Source: Pseudomonadota bacterium (lineage in GTDB: Bacteria > Pseudomonadota > Alphaproteobacteria > Rhizobiales > Beijerinckiaceae). Taken from it: a stretch of 8,777 bases of DNA. Below, piece by piece: positions 1 through 7,135 of this stretch (the first letter of the stretch is position 1; each line of letters starts with the position of its first letter). The notes below the pieces were generated by a model. That model ran no database searches. It saw nothing but the letters and a program-made list of their open reading frames with translations, and had not been told where the DNA came from. The stretch is from contig JAEXUU010000636.1 in assembly GCA_023452965.1 (NCBI GenBank), positions 1 to 8,777 on the forward strand, given 5' to 3'. A program made the translations under genes and the position numbers.

Positions 1-1
1 T

Positions 2-1321
2 GTCGTCGGCGGCTGGCAGCCCCCGCTCGGCATCGCCCTGCGCGCCGACGGGCTTTCCGCCGCGCTGATCGCGATGACCGCGCTGGTGATCTCGGCGACC
101 GGCCTGTTCGCGCGGGGCATGCAGGATCTTTCGCCCGAAACGCGCGATGGCCGGGCAGCGACGACCTTCTGGGCCCTGCTGCTCGCGACCTGGAGCGCAC
201 TGAACGCCGTCTTCCTCGGCGAAGACCTGTTCAACCTCTATGTCGCGCTGGAGCTGCTGACGTTTGCCGCCGTGCCGCTGGTCTGCCTTGATGGCCGGGC
301 CGAGACCATGGCGGCGGCGCTGCGCTATCTGATGTTCGCGCTGCTCGGATCACTGCTCTATCTGCTCGGCGTCGGCCTGATCTACGGCACCTTCGGCACG
401 CTCGACATCAGGATCCTGTCCGGGCTTGGCGACGGTGGCCCAGCCCTTTCCGTTGCGCTGGCGCTGATGATCACCGGGCTCCTCGCCAAGGCAGCCCTGT
501 TCCCGCTGCATCTGTGGCTGCCGCCCGCCCATGCCGGCGCTCCGGCGGCAGCCAGCGCCGTGCTCTCTGCGCTGGTGATCAAGGCGCCGGTCTTCCTGAT
601 CCTACGCCTCGTGCTCGATATCGCGCCGCCGGAGGCCGCAGCCTTCGCCGGACAGCTCCTCGCCGTGCTCGGGGCCTCGTCGATCCTGTTCTGCAGCGTC
701 ATGGCGCTCAGGCAGGCGCGGCTCAAGCTGATGATCGCCTATTCGACGGTGGCGCAGATCGGCTATCTCTTCATCGTCTTCCCGCTCGCATCGGGGCCGG
801 ACCGGATGCCACCCTGGGAGACCATCGCCTGGACCGGCGGCACGCTGCAGCTCGTCTCGCATGCGCTCGCCAAGGCCGCGATGTTCCTGGCGGCCGGCGT
901 GGTCGCAGAGGCTTTCGGCCATGACCGCATCGCCGATCTCGGCGGCTTCGGCCGCGCCCTGCCGCTCAGCGCCGCTGCCTTCGGCCTCGCCGGCCTCTCG
1001 CTGATGGGCATTCCACCGAGCGGCGGCTTCATCGCCAAATGCCTGCTGCTGACCGCGGCCGTGATCAACGGCCATCCCTGGCTGGCGGCGACCATCCTGG
1101 CCGGCGGCCTGCTCGCCGGCGGTTATGTCTTCCGCGTGATCAACACCGCCCTCGCCAGCCCCGCTTTGCCGCTCGCCGCGCAAAGGGTCATCCCGCGGCG
1201 GCTCGAGATGACGGCGCTCGCCCTCGCGGTGGCAGCGGTGCTGCTCGGCTTCATCCCGCTCGAGCCTTTCGGCCTGCTGCAGATCGGCCGCTCCGGCCTG
1301 GCTACGGCGGTGGCGCCATGA
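2..1321 (+). CDS. Proton-conducting antiporter-like membrane subunit (MrpD/NuoN type), 5' end outside window
   Basis: The reading frame is open from the left edge, so the N-terminus is missing; the first visible Met is at 74, but 24 codons before it already read as family sequence (GGWQPPLGIALRADG, typical of MrpD-type proteins). Numbering from that Met, the protein has about 11 more membrane segments. It keeps the charged residues of the complex I/Mrp antiporter fold: Glu60 in TM5 (NLYVALELL), Lys139 in TM7 (GLLAKAALFPLHLWLP), Lys170 in TM8, His263 and Lys267 (SHALAKAAMF), and Lys322 (PPSGGFIAK). The AYSTVAQIGY motif is also present. By family knowledge, these proteins move protons (or Na+ in exchange for H+) across the inner membrane as part of a multi-subunit complex. 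The stop overlaps the next start (ATGA, 1318-1321), so translation is probably coupled. Mrp-like antiporter, hydrogenase-type or other complex-I-like membrane module cannot be told apart here because the upstream genes are outside the window. Confidence 0.9.
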   Translation, partial: VVGGWQPPLGIALRADGLSAALIAMTALVISATGLFARGMQDLSPETRDGRAATTFWALLLATWSALNAVFLGEDLFNLYVALELLTFAAVPLVCLDGRAETMAAALRYLMFALLGSLLYLLGVGLIYGTFGTLDIRILSGLGDGGPALSVALALMITGLLAKAALFPLHLWLPPAHAGAPAAASAVLSALVIKAPVFLILRLVLDIAPPEAAAFAGQLLAVLGASSILFCSVMALRQARLKLMIAYSTVAQIGYLFIVFPLASGPDRMPPWETIAWTGGTLQLVSHALAKAAMFLAAGVVAEAFGHDRIADLGGFGRALPLSAAAFGLAGLSLMGIPPSGGFIAKCLLLTAAVINGHPWLAATILAGGLLAGGYVFRVINTALASPALPLAAQRVIPRRLEMTALALAVAAVLLGFIPLEPFGLLQIGRSGLATAVAP

Positions 1322-2949
1322 CCGTCTCCGGCTCGCTCCTCGCCGCGACCATCCTGCTGCCGCTCGCCATGGCGGCCTGCTGCCTTTCCGGCCCTTTCCG
1401 GGCACGGGCGCCGTCCCTGCTCGTCCTCGCCCCGCTCCCCGGGCTGCTCGCCGCGCTTCTGGTGCCGGACGGGAGCTCGGCCCTGTTCCCAGCGCCCTTT
1501 CGCCTGTCGCTGATGCTCGACCGGCCGGGCGCGATCCTGCTCGGCGGCGCCGCCCTGCTGTGGAGTGCCGCTGGCGCCTTCGCCGCGTCCTATATGCGCA
1601 GCGACCCGGCCAAAGCGGGCTTTGCGGTCTGGTGGCTGCTCACCCTCGCCGGCAGCCTCGGCCTGTTCATCGTCCGCGACATCGCCAATTTCTACCTGCT
1701 CTTCACCCTGGCGAGCCTCGCCGCCTACGGCCTCATCGTCCATGAGCAGACCGCGCACGCCCACCGCGCCGGGACCGTCTATGTCGTTCTGGCGCTGCTT
1801 GCCGAGGCCTTCCTGCTGCTCGCCTTCGTGATGCTCGCCGCCGGCCATCCCGACCCCAACCCGGCGATCCGCGAGGTGGTCGCGACGCTGCCCGCCTCGC
1901 CGCTGCGCGACGCGATCGTCACGCTCCTCATCCTCGGCTTCGCCTTGAAGCTCGGCCTCGTCCCGCTGCATGTCTGGCTGCCGCTCGCCCATCCGGCCGC
2001 GCCGATGCCAGCTTCGGCGGTGCTCAGCGGCGTCGTGGTCAAGGCCGGCGCGATCGGGCTGATCCGCTTCCTGCCCTTCGAGGCCGGCCTGCCCTTCTGG
2101 GGCACGCTGCTGATCGGCGCCGGCTTCGTCACCGCCTATTACGCCGCCATCGTCGGCGTCACACAGACCCGCGCCAAGACGATCCTGGCCTATTCCACGG
2201 TCAGCCAGATGGGCCTGCTCGCCGTGCTGCTCGGCACCGGGCTGGAGAATGCCGACCCCGGCGCGACCAGCCTCGTTGCCTACTACGCCGTGCACCACAC
2301 GCTGGTGAAGGGCGCGCTCTTCCTGGCGGTCGGCGTCCTCGCCGCAACCGGCGGGGCGCGGCTGCAGCCGGCGCTGCTGCTGACCGCCATTCTCGCGCTC
2401 AGCCTCGGCGGCATGCCGCTGACCAGCGGCGCGCTCGCCAAGCTCGCGAGCAAGCCGATGCTCGGATACGGGCTCGTCAGCGATGCCATGGCGCTGGCCG
2501 GCGCCGGCAGCACGATGCTGATGCTACATTTCACCCTGGTCGTCGCCCACGACGTCAGGGACAATCCAGCCTCGGTCGCGCCGGCAGGACAGCTCATCCC
2601 CTGGCTCGCGGTCGCCGCCGCCTCGCTGATCCTGCCCTGGTCGCTCTACCCGGCCATCTCGGGAGAACCGCTGGCCAACCTGGTCCAGCCCGATGCGCTC
2701 TGGAAACTGATCTGGCCGATGCTGCTCGGCGCCCTCGCCTTGCTGCTCGTCCGGCGCTTCGAACACTTGCCGGGAGCCATTCCGGAAGGCGACATCGTCG
2801 TCCTCGCCGAAGCGGGGACGCCCGCCATTGCCCGTCTTGCCGCTTTCGTCGAGCGGGCCGATGCTCATCTGCGCCGCTGGCCGGTGGCCGGGCTGTTGCT
2901 GCTGGCGCTCGCCATCCTCATCGGCGGCGCCTTGATGCTCCAGGCCTGA
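1318..2949 (+). CDS. Second antiporter-like membrane subunit (complex I subunit 5/NuoL-M-N/MrpD superfamily), divergent
   Basis: This is a 543-residue polytopic membrane protein. The ATG at 1318 is chosen because it overlaps the previous stop and begins a normal hydrophobic N-terminus; extending the frame upstream gives only low-complexity shadow sequence. Family motifs are clear: Lys211 in TM7 (FALKLGLVPLHVWLP), Lys242 in TM8 (VVVKAGAIGLIR), AYSTVSQMG at 291-299, HHTLVKGALF with Lys331, and GGMPLTSGALAK with Lys375. Aligned without gaps to the preceding gene, the TM5 glutamate is Thr130 here, and Glu163 appears in TM6 where the neighbour has Ser. The C-terminus adds an amphipathic stretch (about 480-520, with IPEGDIVVLAE) and one last membrane helix (521-541). 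It is probably a paralogous ion-channel subunit of the same complex as its upstream neighbour. Whether it still pumps is uncertain because of the TM5 change. Confidence 0.88.
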   Translation: MTVSGSLLAATILLPLAMAACCLSGPFRARAPSLLVLAPLPGLLAALLVPDGSSALFPAPFRLSLMLDRPGAILLGGAALLWSAAGAFAASYMRSDPAKAGFAVWWLLTLAGSLGLFIVRDIANFYLLFTLASLAAYGLIVHEQTAHAHRAGTVYVVLALLAEAFLLLAFVMLAAGHPDPNPAIREVVATLPASPLRDAIVTLLILGFALKLGLVPLHVWLPLAHPAAPMPASAVLSGVVVKAGAIGLIRFLPFEAGLPFWGTLLIGAGFVTAYYAAIVGVTQTRAKTILAYSTVSQMGLLAVLLGTGLENADPGATSLVAYYAVHHTLVKGALFLAVGVLAATGGARLQPALLLTAILALSLGGMPLTSGALAKLASKPMLGYGLVSDAMALAGAGSTMLMLHFTLVVAHDVRDNPASVAPAGQLIPWLAVAAASLILPWSLYPAISGEPLANLVQPDALWKLIWPMLLGALALLLVRRFEHLPGAIPEGDIVVLAEAGTPAIARLAAFVERADAHLRRWPVAGLLLLALAILIGGALMLQA

Positions 2950-2970
2950 CGGACCGCGCAGGGCAAGTAC

Positions 2971-2976
2971 AGGACC
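2971..2976 (+). promoter_or_regulatory. Probable ribosome binding site for the TTG-started permease
   Basis: AGGACC lies in the 36-base gap after the antiporter-like gene. AGGA ends 11 bases before the TTG at 2986, a slightly long but usable spacing. Between the previous stop (2947-2949) and that TTG the frame contains no ATG or GTG. This supports TTG as the true start. Confidence 0.35.
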
Positions 2977-2985
2977 GGACCCGAT

Positions 2986-4797
2986 TTGACCCCGATCGAG
3001 AGCACAGCCGTCGTCACCGCGATCACGATCGCCCTGTTCGCCTGGAACAGGCTGCCGGTGATCATCGTCGCCATCGGTGCCGCGCTGGCGCTCTGGGCGA
3101 CCGGTGCCGTCACGCTCGAACAGGCGATGGCCGGCTTCGGCGATCGCGCCGTGCTCTTCATCGCCAGCCTGTTCATCGTCAGCGCCGCGTTGGAGAAGAC
3201 CGGCGTCACCGCCTGGGCCGGGCAGCTCCTCATCGCCAAGGCCGGCGAGAACAAGCGTACCCGCCTGCTGATCATCATCATGGCGGCAGTCGGCTGTCTC
3301 AGCGCGCTGATCAGCGGCGGCGGGGCGGTCGCCGCCTTGATGCCGGTCGTGGTGATGGCGGCGATCCGCCTGCGCCAGTCACCCTCCCAGCTCCTGATGC
3401 CGCTCGCCTTCGCCGCCCATGCCGGCTCGAACCTGCTGCTGACCGGCGCCCCGAAGAACATTCTCGTCTCGGAAGCGCTCGAGGATGCCGGCATGAAGGG
3501 CTTTGCCTTCGCCGAGTTCGCGCTGGTCGGCCTGCCGCTGCTCGCCGGCACGATGCTGATCATCCTCCTGCTCGGAAAATACCTGCTGCCGGCCCAGAGC
3601 AGCGCCCGGCTGCCCGCCGATTTCAGCCGTCACGCCCAGACACTGGTCGAGCATTACGGGCTCAGCGACGGCGTCTTCCGCCTGCGCGTGCGCTCGACCT
3701 CGCTCTATCTCGGCAAGGCCCCGGCCGAACTCGATCTCGCCGGCGATCCGCGCCTCCAGCTCATCGCCGTCCAGGAAGGCGCCACGGGCAAGCCGCTGCG
3801 CGCGCCAGCCATCTCGGTCGGCGACTATCTCCTGGTGAAGGGCGAGGCCGAGGCGATCGCCAATCTCGCCGCCGAGAAGCATCTCGCCCTCCGCGAGGAC
3901 GGCGCAGACGACGAAGCGGGACCGAGCCTGTTCAACCGCCGCTCCGGCCTCGCCGAGGTCGTCATCCCGCCCCGTTCCGCCCTGATCGGCCGTGCCATGT
4001 TCCCGGGCATGATCACCGACAGCGGCGATCTCGTGGTGCTGGCGGTGCAGCGCGCGGGCGTCGACCTCGAAACGGGGGACGTGCTGCAGCCCGGCGACAC
4101 CATCCTGCTGGAGGGCAGCTGGAAGGCGCTCGATGTCCATCTCGCGGATCCCGACGTGCTGGTCGTCAACTCGCCGGACCTCGGCCGGCGCCAGGCCGTG
4201 CCGATGGGCGCCGGCGCCGGCGTCGCGGTCGCGGTGCTGGCCGGCCTCGTCGTCATGCTCGCCACCGGGATCGTGCCGCCGGCGGTGGCCGGGCTGGTCA
4301 GCGCCGGCGTGCTGATCCTCGCCGGCACGATTTCCGTCGAGCAGTCCTACCGCGCCATCAACTGGACGACCGTGATCCTGGTCGGCGCGATGATGCCGCT
4401 CTCGACCGCCATGGTGCAGTCGGGCGCGGCGCAGCTCGTCGCCGACCATCTCGTCGCCCTGACCGGCGGGGCCGGGCCGGTCGTCTTCCTCGCCGGGCTC
4501 TTCGTGCTGACAGCCAGCCTCGGCCAGATCATGAGCAATACCGCAACCACCATGCTGGTCATCCCGATCGCCATGGCGGCGGCCGCCGGCATGGGCGTCT
4601 CGCCGCGGCCGATCCTGATGAGCCTGTGCATCGCCGGCGCGGCGTCCTTCCTGACGCCGATCGCGACCTCGACCAACATGATGGTGATGGGCCCGGGCGG
4701 CTACAGCTTCAACAGCTACTGGAAGCTCGGCACGCCCCTGATGATCTGGTTCTTCATCATGGCGGTGTTCTACGTGCCCCTGGTCTGGCGCTTCTGA
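2986..4797 (+). CDS. SLC13-type (ion transporter superfamily) permease with two TrkA-C domains
   Basis: A 603-residue inner-membrane permease of the SLC13/DASS-like (ArsB/NhaD, IT) superfamily. The N-terminal membrane half (about 1-200) carries ALISGGGAVAALMPVVV (107-123) and HAGSNLLLTGAPKNILVSE (145-163). Two soluble TrkA-C/RCK_C-like domains follow (about 225-300 and 320-395; each has a ligand-pocket pattern such as VGDYLLVKG and PGDTILLEG). The C-terminal membrane half (about 405-600) has IMSNTATTMLVIP (515-527) and TPIATSTNMMVMGPGGYSF (557-575), the re-entrant hairpin motifs of the fold. Start TTG at 2986: no ATG or GTG precedes it in frame after the upstream stop, and later starts would remove the first helix. 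The family moves dicarboxylates, sulfate or other anions, usually with Na+ or H+; the substrate cannot be read from sequence. It probably belongs to the same operon as the two antiporter-like genes, so coupling to their ion gradient is an inference. Confidence 0.85.
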   Translation: MTPIESTAVVTAITIALFAWNRLPVIIVAIGAALALWATGAVTLEQAMAGFGDRAVLFIASLFIVSAALEKTGVTAWAGQLLIAKAGENKRTRLLIIIMAAVGCLSALISGGGAVAALMPVVVMAAIRLRQSPSQLLMPLAFAAHAGSNLLLTGAPKNILVSEALEDAGMKGFAFAEFALVGLPLLAGTMLIILLLGKYLLPAQSSARLPADFSRHAQTLVEHYGLSDGVFRLRVRSTSLYLGKAPAELDLAGDPRLQLIAVQEGATGKPLRAPAISVGDYLLVKGEAEAIANLAAEKHLALREDGADDEAGPSLFNRRSGLAEVVIPPRSALIGRAMFPGMITDSGDLVVLAVQRAGVDLETGDVLQPGDTILLEGSWKALDVHLADPDVLVVNSPDLGRRQAVPMGAGAGVAVAVLAGLVVMLATGIVPPAVAGLVSAGVLILAGTISVEQSYRAINWTTVILVGAMMPLSTAMVQSGAAQLVADHLVALTGGAGPVVFLAGLFVLTASLGQIMSNTATTMLVIPIAMAAAAGMGVSPRPILMSLCIAGAASFLTPIATSTNMMVMGPGGYSFNSYWKLGTPLMIWFFIMAVFYVPLVWRF

Positions 4798-4804
4798 GGC
4801 CAGA

Positions 4805-4848
4805 GCATTTTCAAGCGAAGCGGGTATCGGTTCGCGTGAAGAGAATGC
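4805..4848. repeat. Imperfect palindrome in the convergent intergenic junction, likely dispersed repeat
   Basis: The arms GCATT + TTCAAGCGAA (4805-4819) and TTCGCGTGAA (4831-4840) + AATGC (4844-4848) pair with one mismatch in the inner ten bases, five perfect outer pairs, and a three-base bulge (GAG, 4841-4843). The loop is 11 bases. It sits seven bases after the permease stop and 14 before the hydrolase stop, so both convergent transcripts would fold it. There is no T-tract on either side, so it is not a classical intrinsic terminator, though it could still stabilise 3' ends or stop transcription. The sequence resembles intergenic palindromes I recall from Hyphomicrobiales genomes; that resemblance is from memory. 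Confidence 0.6.
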
Positions 4849-4862
4849 CAGAAGAACAAGGC

Positions 4863-6350
4863 TTAGTTCTTCGCCGGCACCGCCGTGGATGCCGGAGCGC
4901 CCGCCTGCAGCTTCTCGTCGACCCTGTCGATCAGATAGGGGAAGAACGGGTTCGACGACATCCGCAGCAGCGAATCGAGGTTGACGATCAGCGTGCCGCG
5001 CTCGCCCCGCGCCGCGACCGAGCCGAGCTTGATGCCGAAATCCTCGGCCGGGTCGGGCTTCAGCCCGTAGAGCCCGTCCGTCACCGGAAACGGCAGCGCG
5101 ACATGGGAGAGCGAGAAGACGTCGAACGGGTATGACAGGCCGAGATCGCGCACGGTCTCGGTCGAGGCGCCGGCTTCCGTCACGCGCTCGACCACGTCGC
5201 TGGAATCCTCGCTGGCATTGGTGATCACCGTGAGCCGGAAGTTCCGCGGCGGTGCGGGCAGTATCCGGGTCAGCAACGTGTCCGAGGTCGTGCTCAGGAG
5301 CGGCCCGAACTTGGCCGCGCGGTTCAGGTCGAACAGCACGAGCTCGCTGCCATTGGCCGGGAGATGGGCATAGAACGAGTTGATGATCGCCCGCGTGCTC
5401 ACGGTGAAGTCCATCACCGACTGGAAGGTGAGCGTCGGCGCGAGATCCTTCAGCCGGCCCTCCCGCCCGAGCCGTACGATCTTCTGCTGCAGAGCCTGGG
5501 TCAGGAGGTGCGACTGCCGGGCCCCGTTGACCGGGAAGGAGTTGTACTTGAACGGGTTGAACTCCGGCAGCACGCCGAGCCAGGCCGCCTTGGCGAAGGC
5601 CGGCAGGATCGCAGGCAGGCCCGCCAGCCCGGCGAAGCGCGCAAAGGCGGTGATACCGACCATCGGCGAGATCAGGACGAGCCGCTCCGGCCGCGCCAGC
5701 TCCTTGTTCTCGAGCGCTTCCAGCGCATACATCAGCGCGAGCGCCCCGCCATTGGAGAAGCCGACCAGATGCAGCGGCGCGGCGGCATCGACCCGCTTGC
5801 GCGCCTCCCTGACCGCAAGGCGCGTCGCCGCCAGCCAGTCCTCCCATTCGACCTCGGTCAACCCGGCCGGGACCGTGCCGTGCCCCGGGAGCCGGATGGC
5901 GATGGCGACGAAACCGCGGTCGCGATACTGCCGCGCGACATGGCGCAGGCTGTAGGGCGAATCCGTCAGGCCATGCAGGAAGACGGCGGCACCGACCGGC
6001 TTGCCGTCGGGCTCCATCACATAGGAGCGGTTCCAGTCCTGCTTGAAATGGGCGGGGTGGATCGCGCTGCCGTCGAAATAGCGGTTGACCGGGACCCGCT
6101 CCTCCGGATCGAGCTTCTGTGTCACCTCCGCCCGCACGCTGGCGAAGGCCTTGTCCTCGGCCTTGAGGTAGTCACCCCAGCCGGCGCGATCGAGCTGCTT
6201 GATCGAGAGCTCCTCCGGCACGAAGGTGTGCCAGGGTTCGAGCGGCGCGCCCCTCTGGGTGTCATAGATCCGCAGCCCCAGCAGGGACAGCGCGACGATC
6301 GCGAGGACCGCGCCCCCGCGCTTCAACGTCTTGCCGATGAACCTGCGCAT
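4863..6350 (-). CDS. Membrane-anchored alpha/beta hydrolase (serine hydrolase)
   Basis: A 495-residue protein with an N-terminal basic stretch and one hydrophobic segment (about 13-28), which looks like an uncleaved signal anchor; the catalytic part would then face the periplasm. The alpha/beta hydrolase signatures are clear: oxyanion loop HGLTDSP at 126-132, RLPGHGTVPAG at 153-163, and nucleophile elbow GFSNGG with Ser199. Asp314 (SVMDFTVST) is the likely acid and His416 (SLSHVALPF) the likely base. Lysophospholipase or carboxylesterase activity is plausible, but no substrate can be named. The Asp-to-His distance of 102 residues is much longer than usual and includes an inserted segment (about 345-410). 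The ATG at 6348-6350 is preceded by GAAGG eight bases upstream. It lies 45 bases after the HdeD gene on the same strand, so the two are probably cotranscribed. It ends tail-to-tail against the permease gene. Confidence 0.85.
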   Translation of the reverse strand: MRRFIGKTLKRGGAVLAIVALSLLGLRIYDTQRGAPLEPWHTFVPEELSIKQLDRAGWGDYLKAEDKAFASVRAEVTQKLDPEERVPVNRYFDGSAIHPAHFKQDWNRSYVMEPDGKPVGAAVFLHGLTDSPYSLRHVARQYRDRGFVAIAIRLPGHGTVPAGLTEVEWEDWLAATRLAVREARKRVDAAAPLHLVGFSNGGALALMYALEALENKELARPERLVLISPMVGITAFARFAGLAGLPAILPAFAKAAWLGVLPEFNPFKYNSFPVNGARQSHLLTQALQQKIVRLGREGRLKDLAPTLTFQSVMDFTVSTRAIINSFYAHLPANGSELVLFDLNRAAKFGPLLSTTSDTLLTRILPAPPRNFRLTVITNASEDSSDVVERVTEAGASTETVRDLGLSYPFDVFSLSHVALPFPVTDGLYGLKPDPAEDFGIKLGSVAARGERGTLIVNLDSLLRMSSNPFFPYLIDRVDEKLQAGAPASTAVPAKN

Positions 6351-6395
6351 GCCCTGGACCTTCGAGACCTTGTCGATGCTGGCTGGGCGCTAAGC

Positions 6396-6968
6396 TCAGG
6401 CCGCCGCCCGCCTCGTGGCGAGCGCGATCGCGATATAGGCCCAGCCGGCAAAGAGAAGCGAGACGCCGACCAGCGTGCCCGGCGTGTAGATGCCGCCGCC
6501 GGGGAGCTGCATCGCCATGACGACGCCGACGAGGATGGTGACGATGCTCGACAGGAACATCCAGACGACGCCGTTCTGCGCCCGCATCCTGATCGCAAGG
6601 CCGAGCTGGGCGACGCCTTCCGCCATCAGCACCAGCGCAATCACCAGGGTGATCGCGATCGCCCCCTTCATCGGGTTGAAATAGACCAGGAGCCCGCCGA
6701 GCAGCTCGACCAGGCCGATCAGCAACTGCCAGAGGAAGCCGCCCCATTCCTTCACCGAGAAGGCGTGGAACACCTTCAGCGCCCCGACGATGGCGAGCAG
6801 CAGGCCGAGGAACAGGGTCACGGCCATGGTCGAGAGCGCGGGACTCGCGATCGCGGCAATGCCGGCGACGATGAGGACGATGCCGAGCGCGATCAGCTTG
6901 CCCGAGACCAGCCGGGCGAGGCTTGCGCCAGATGGGTTTCCTGAATGCTGCGCCATGATCTGCCCCAT
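6396..6968 (-). CDS. HdeD/DUF308 family membrane protein
   Basis: A 190-residue protein with six predicted membrane helices (about 24-42, 47-66, 79-97, 103-124, 134-152, 164-185) in the repeated two-helix pattern of DUF308. Family marks include LGIVLIVAGIAAI followed by short loops, a conserved small-residue-rich packing (LLGGLLVYFNP at 89-99), and LVLMAEGVAQL at 112-122. HdeD of Escherichia coli is linked to acid resistance at high cell density; the molecular activity of the family is unknown, so a stress-related membrane role is an inference. Two starts are possible: Met1 at 6966-6968 and Met5 at 6954-6956. The second has GGGG six bases upstream, the first has no clear ribosome site, so the true N-terminus is unsettled. 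A -10-like TATAAT and a leader hairpin lie upstream, and the hydrolase gene follows after 45 bases. Confidence 0.85.
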   Translation of the reverse strand: MGQIMAQHSGNPSGASLARLVSGKLIALGIVLIVAGIAAIASPALSTMAVTLFLGLLLAIVGALKVFHAFSVKEWGGFLWQLLIGLVELLGGLLVYFNPMKGAIAITLVIALVLMAEGVAQLGLAIRMRAQNGVVWMFLSSIVTILVGVVMAMQLPGGGIYTPGTLVGVSLLFAGWAYIAIALATRRAAA

Positions 6969-6983
6969 CTGCCGTTGCCAAGC

Positions 6984-7001
6984 CGGCTCGCCGCCGAGCC
7001 G
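6984..7001 (-). promoter_or_regulatory. Hairpin in the 5' leader of the hdeD-like gene
   Basis: A perfect seven-base-pair inverted repeat (CGGCTCG / CGAGCCG) around a four-base loop lies 16-33 bases upstream of the first possible ATG of the HdeD gene and downstream of the putative -10 hexamer. In mRNA it would be a stable GC stem close to the ribosome site, so it could affect translation or mRNA life. There is no U-run after it, so terminator activity is unlikely. Short GC inverted repeats also arise by chance in such DNA. Confidence 0.35.
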
Positions 7002-7028
7002 CCGCGACCTGCAGCGAGCTTCGGGCGC

Positions 7029-7034
7029 ATTATA
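7029..7034 (-). promoter_or_regulatory. Putative -10 element (TATAAT) for the hdeD-hydrolase unit
   Basis: A perfect TATAAT on the minus strand stands out in this GC-rich window and lies in the 167-base gap between NnrS and HdeD. It would start transcription near 7022, giving a leader of roughly 55 bases. No good -35 hexamer (TTGACA-like) is found 16-18 bases upstream, so either an activator or a weak promoter is needed. The rest of this gap (6969-7135) shows no gene I can support. Confidence 0.4.
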
Positions 7035-7135
7035 CCGCCATTTTGCAGTTATGGCCCGGCGCAGCCGAAGATGGATCAGCAGGGAATCCCAAAGCTAGTC
7101 ACGGAGTCCCGTTTTGGTCGGCGCAGCTCCCGCGT

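Noticed and set aside
1039..1317. Upstream extension of the second antiporter-like gene
   Set aside because: The frame is open, but the translation is shadow sequence of the first gene; the ATG at 1318 begins a normal membrane protein and makes the ATGA overlap.
1123..2298. Minus-strand open frame opposite the two antiporter-like genes
   Set aside because: Composition is typical of antisense shadow sequence and the opposite strand has unambiguous conserved motifs.
3379..5847. Very long minus-strand open frame spanning the permease and hydrolase genes
   Set aside because: It is antisense to the permease and out of frame with the hydrolase, has a low-complexity Arg/Gly/Ala/Asp-rich translation, and crosses two well-supported genes. 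GC-rich DNA gives such shadows.
5364..6944. Long plus-strand open frame opposite the hydrolase and HdeD genes
   Set aside because: The translation is rich in Arg, Asp, Glu and Gln with no family motif, and it covers two genes that have clear motifs on the other strand.
7101..7112. Short inverted repeat ACGG-AGTC-CCGT followed by TTTT on the plus strand
   Set aside because: The stem is only four base pairs, and no plus-strand gene ends there. On the minus strand, where NnrS ends, the T-run is on the wrong side for a terminator.
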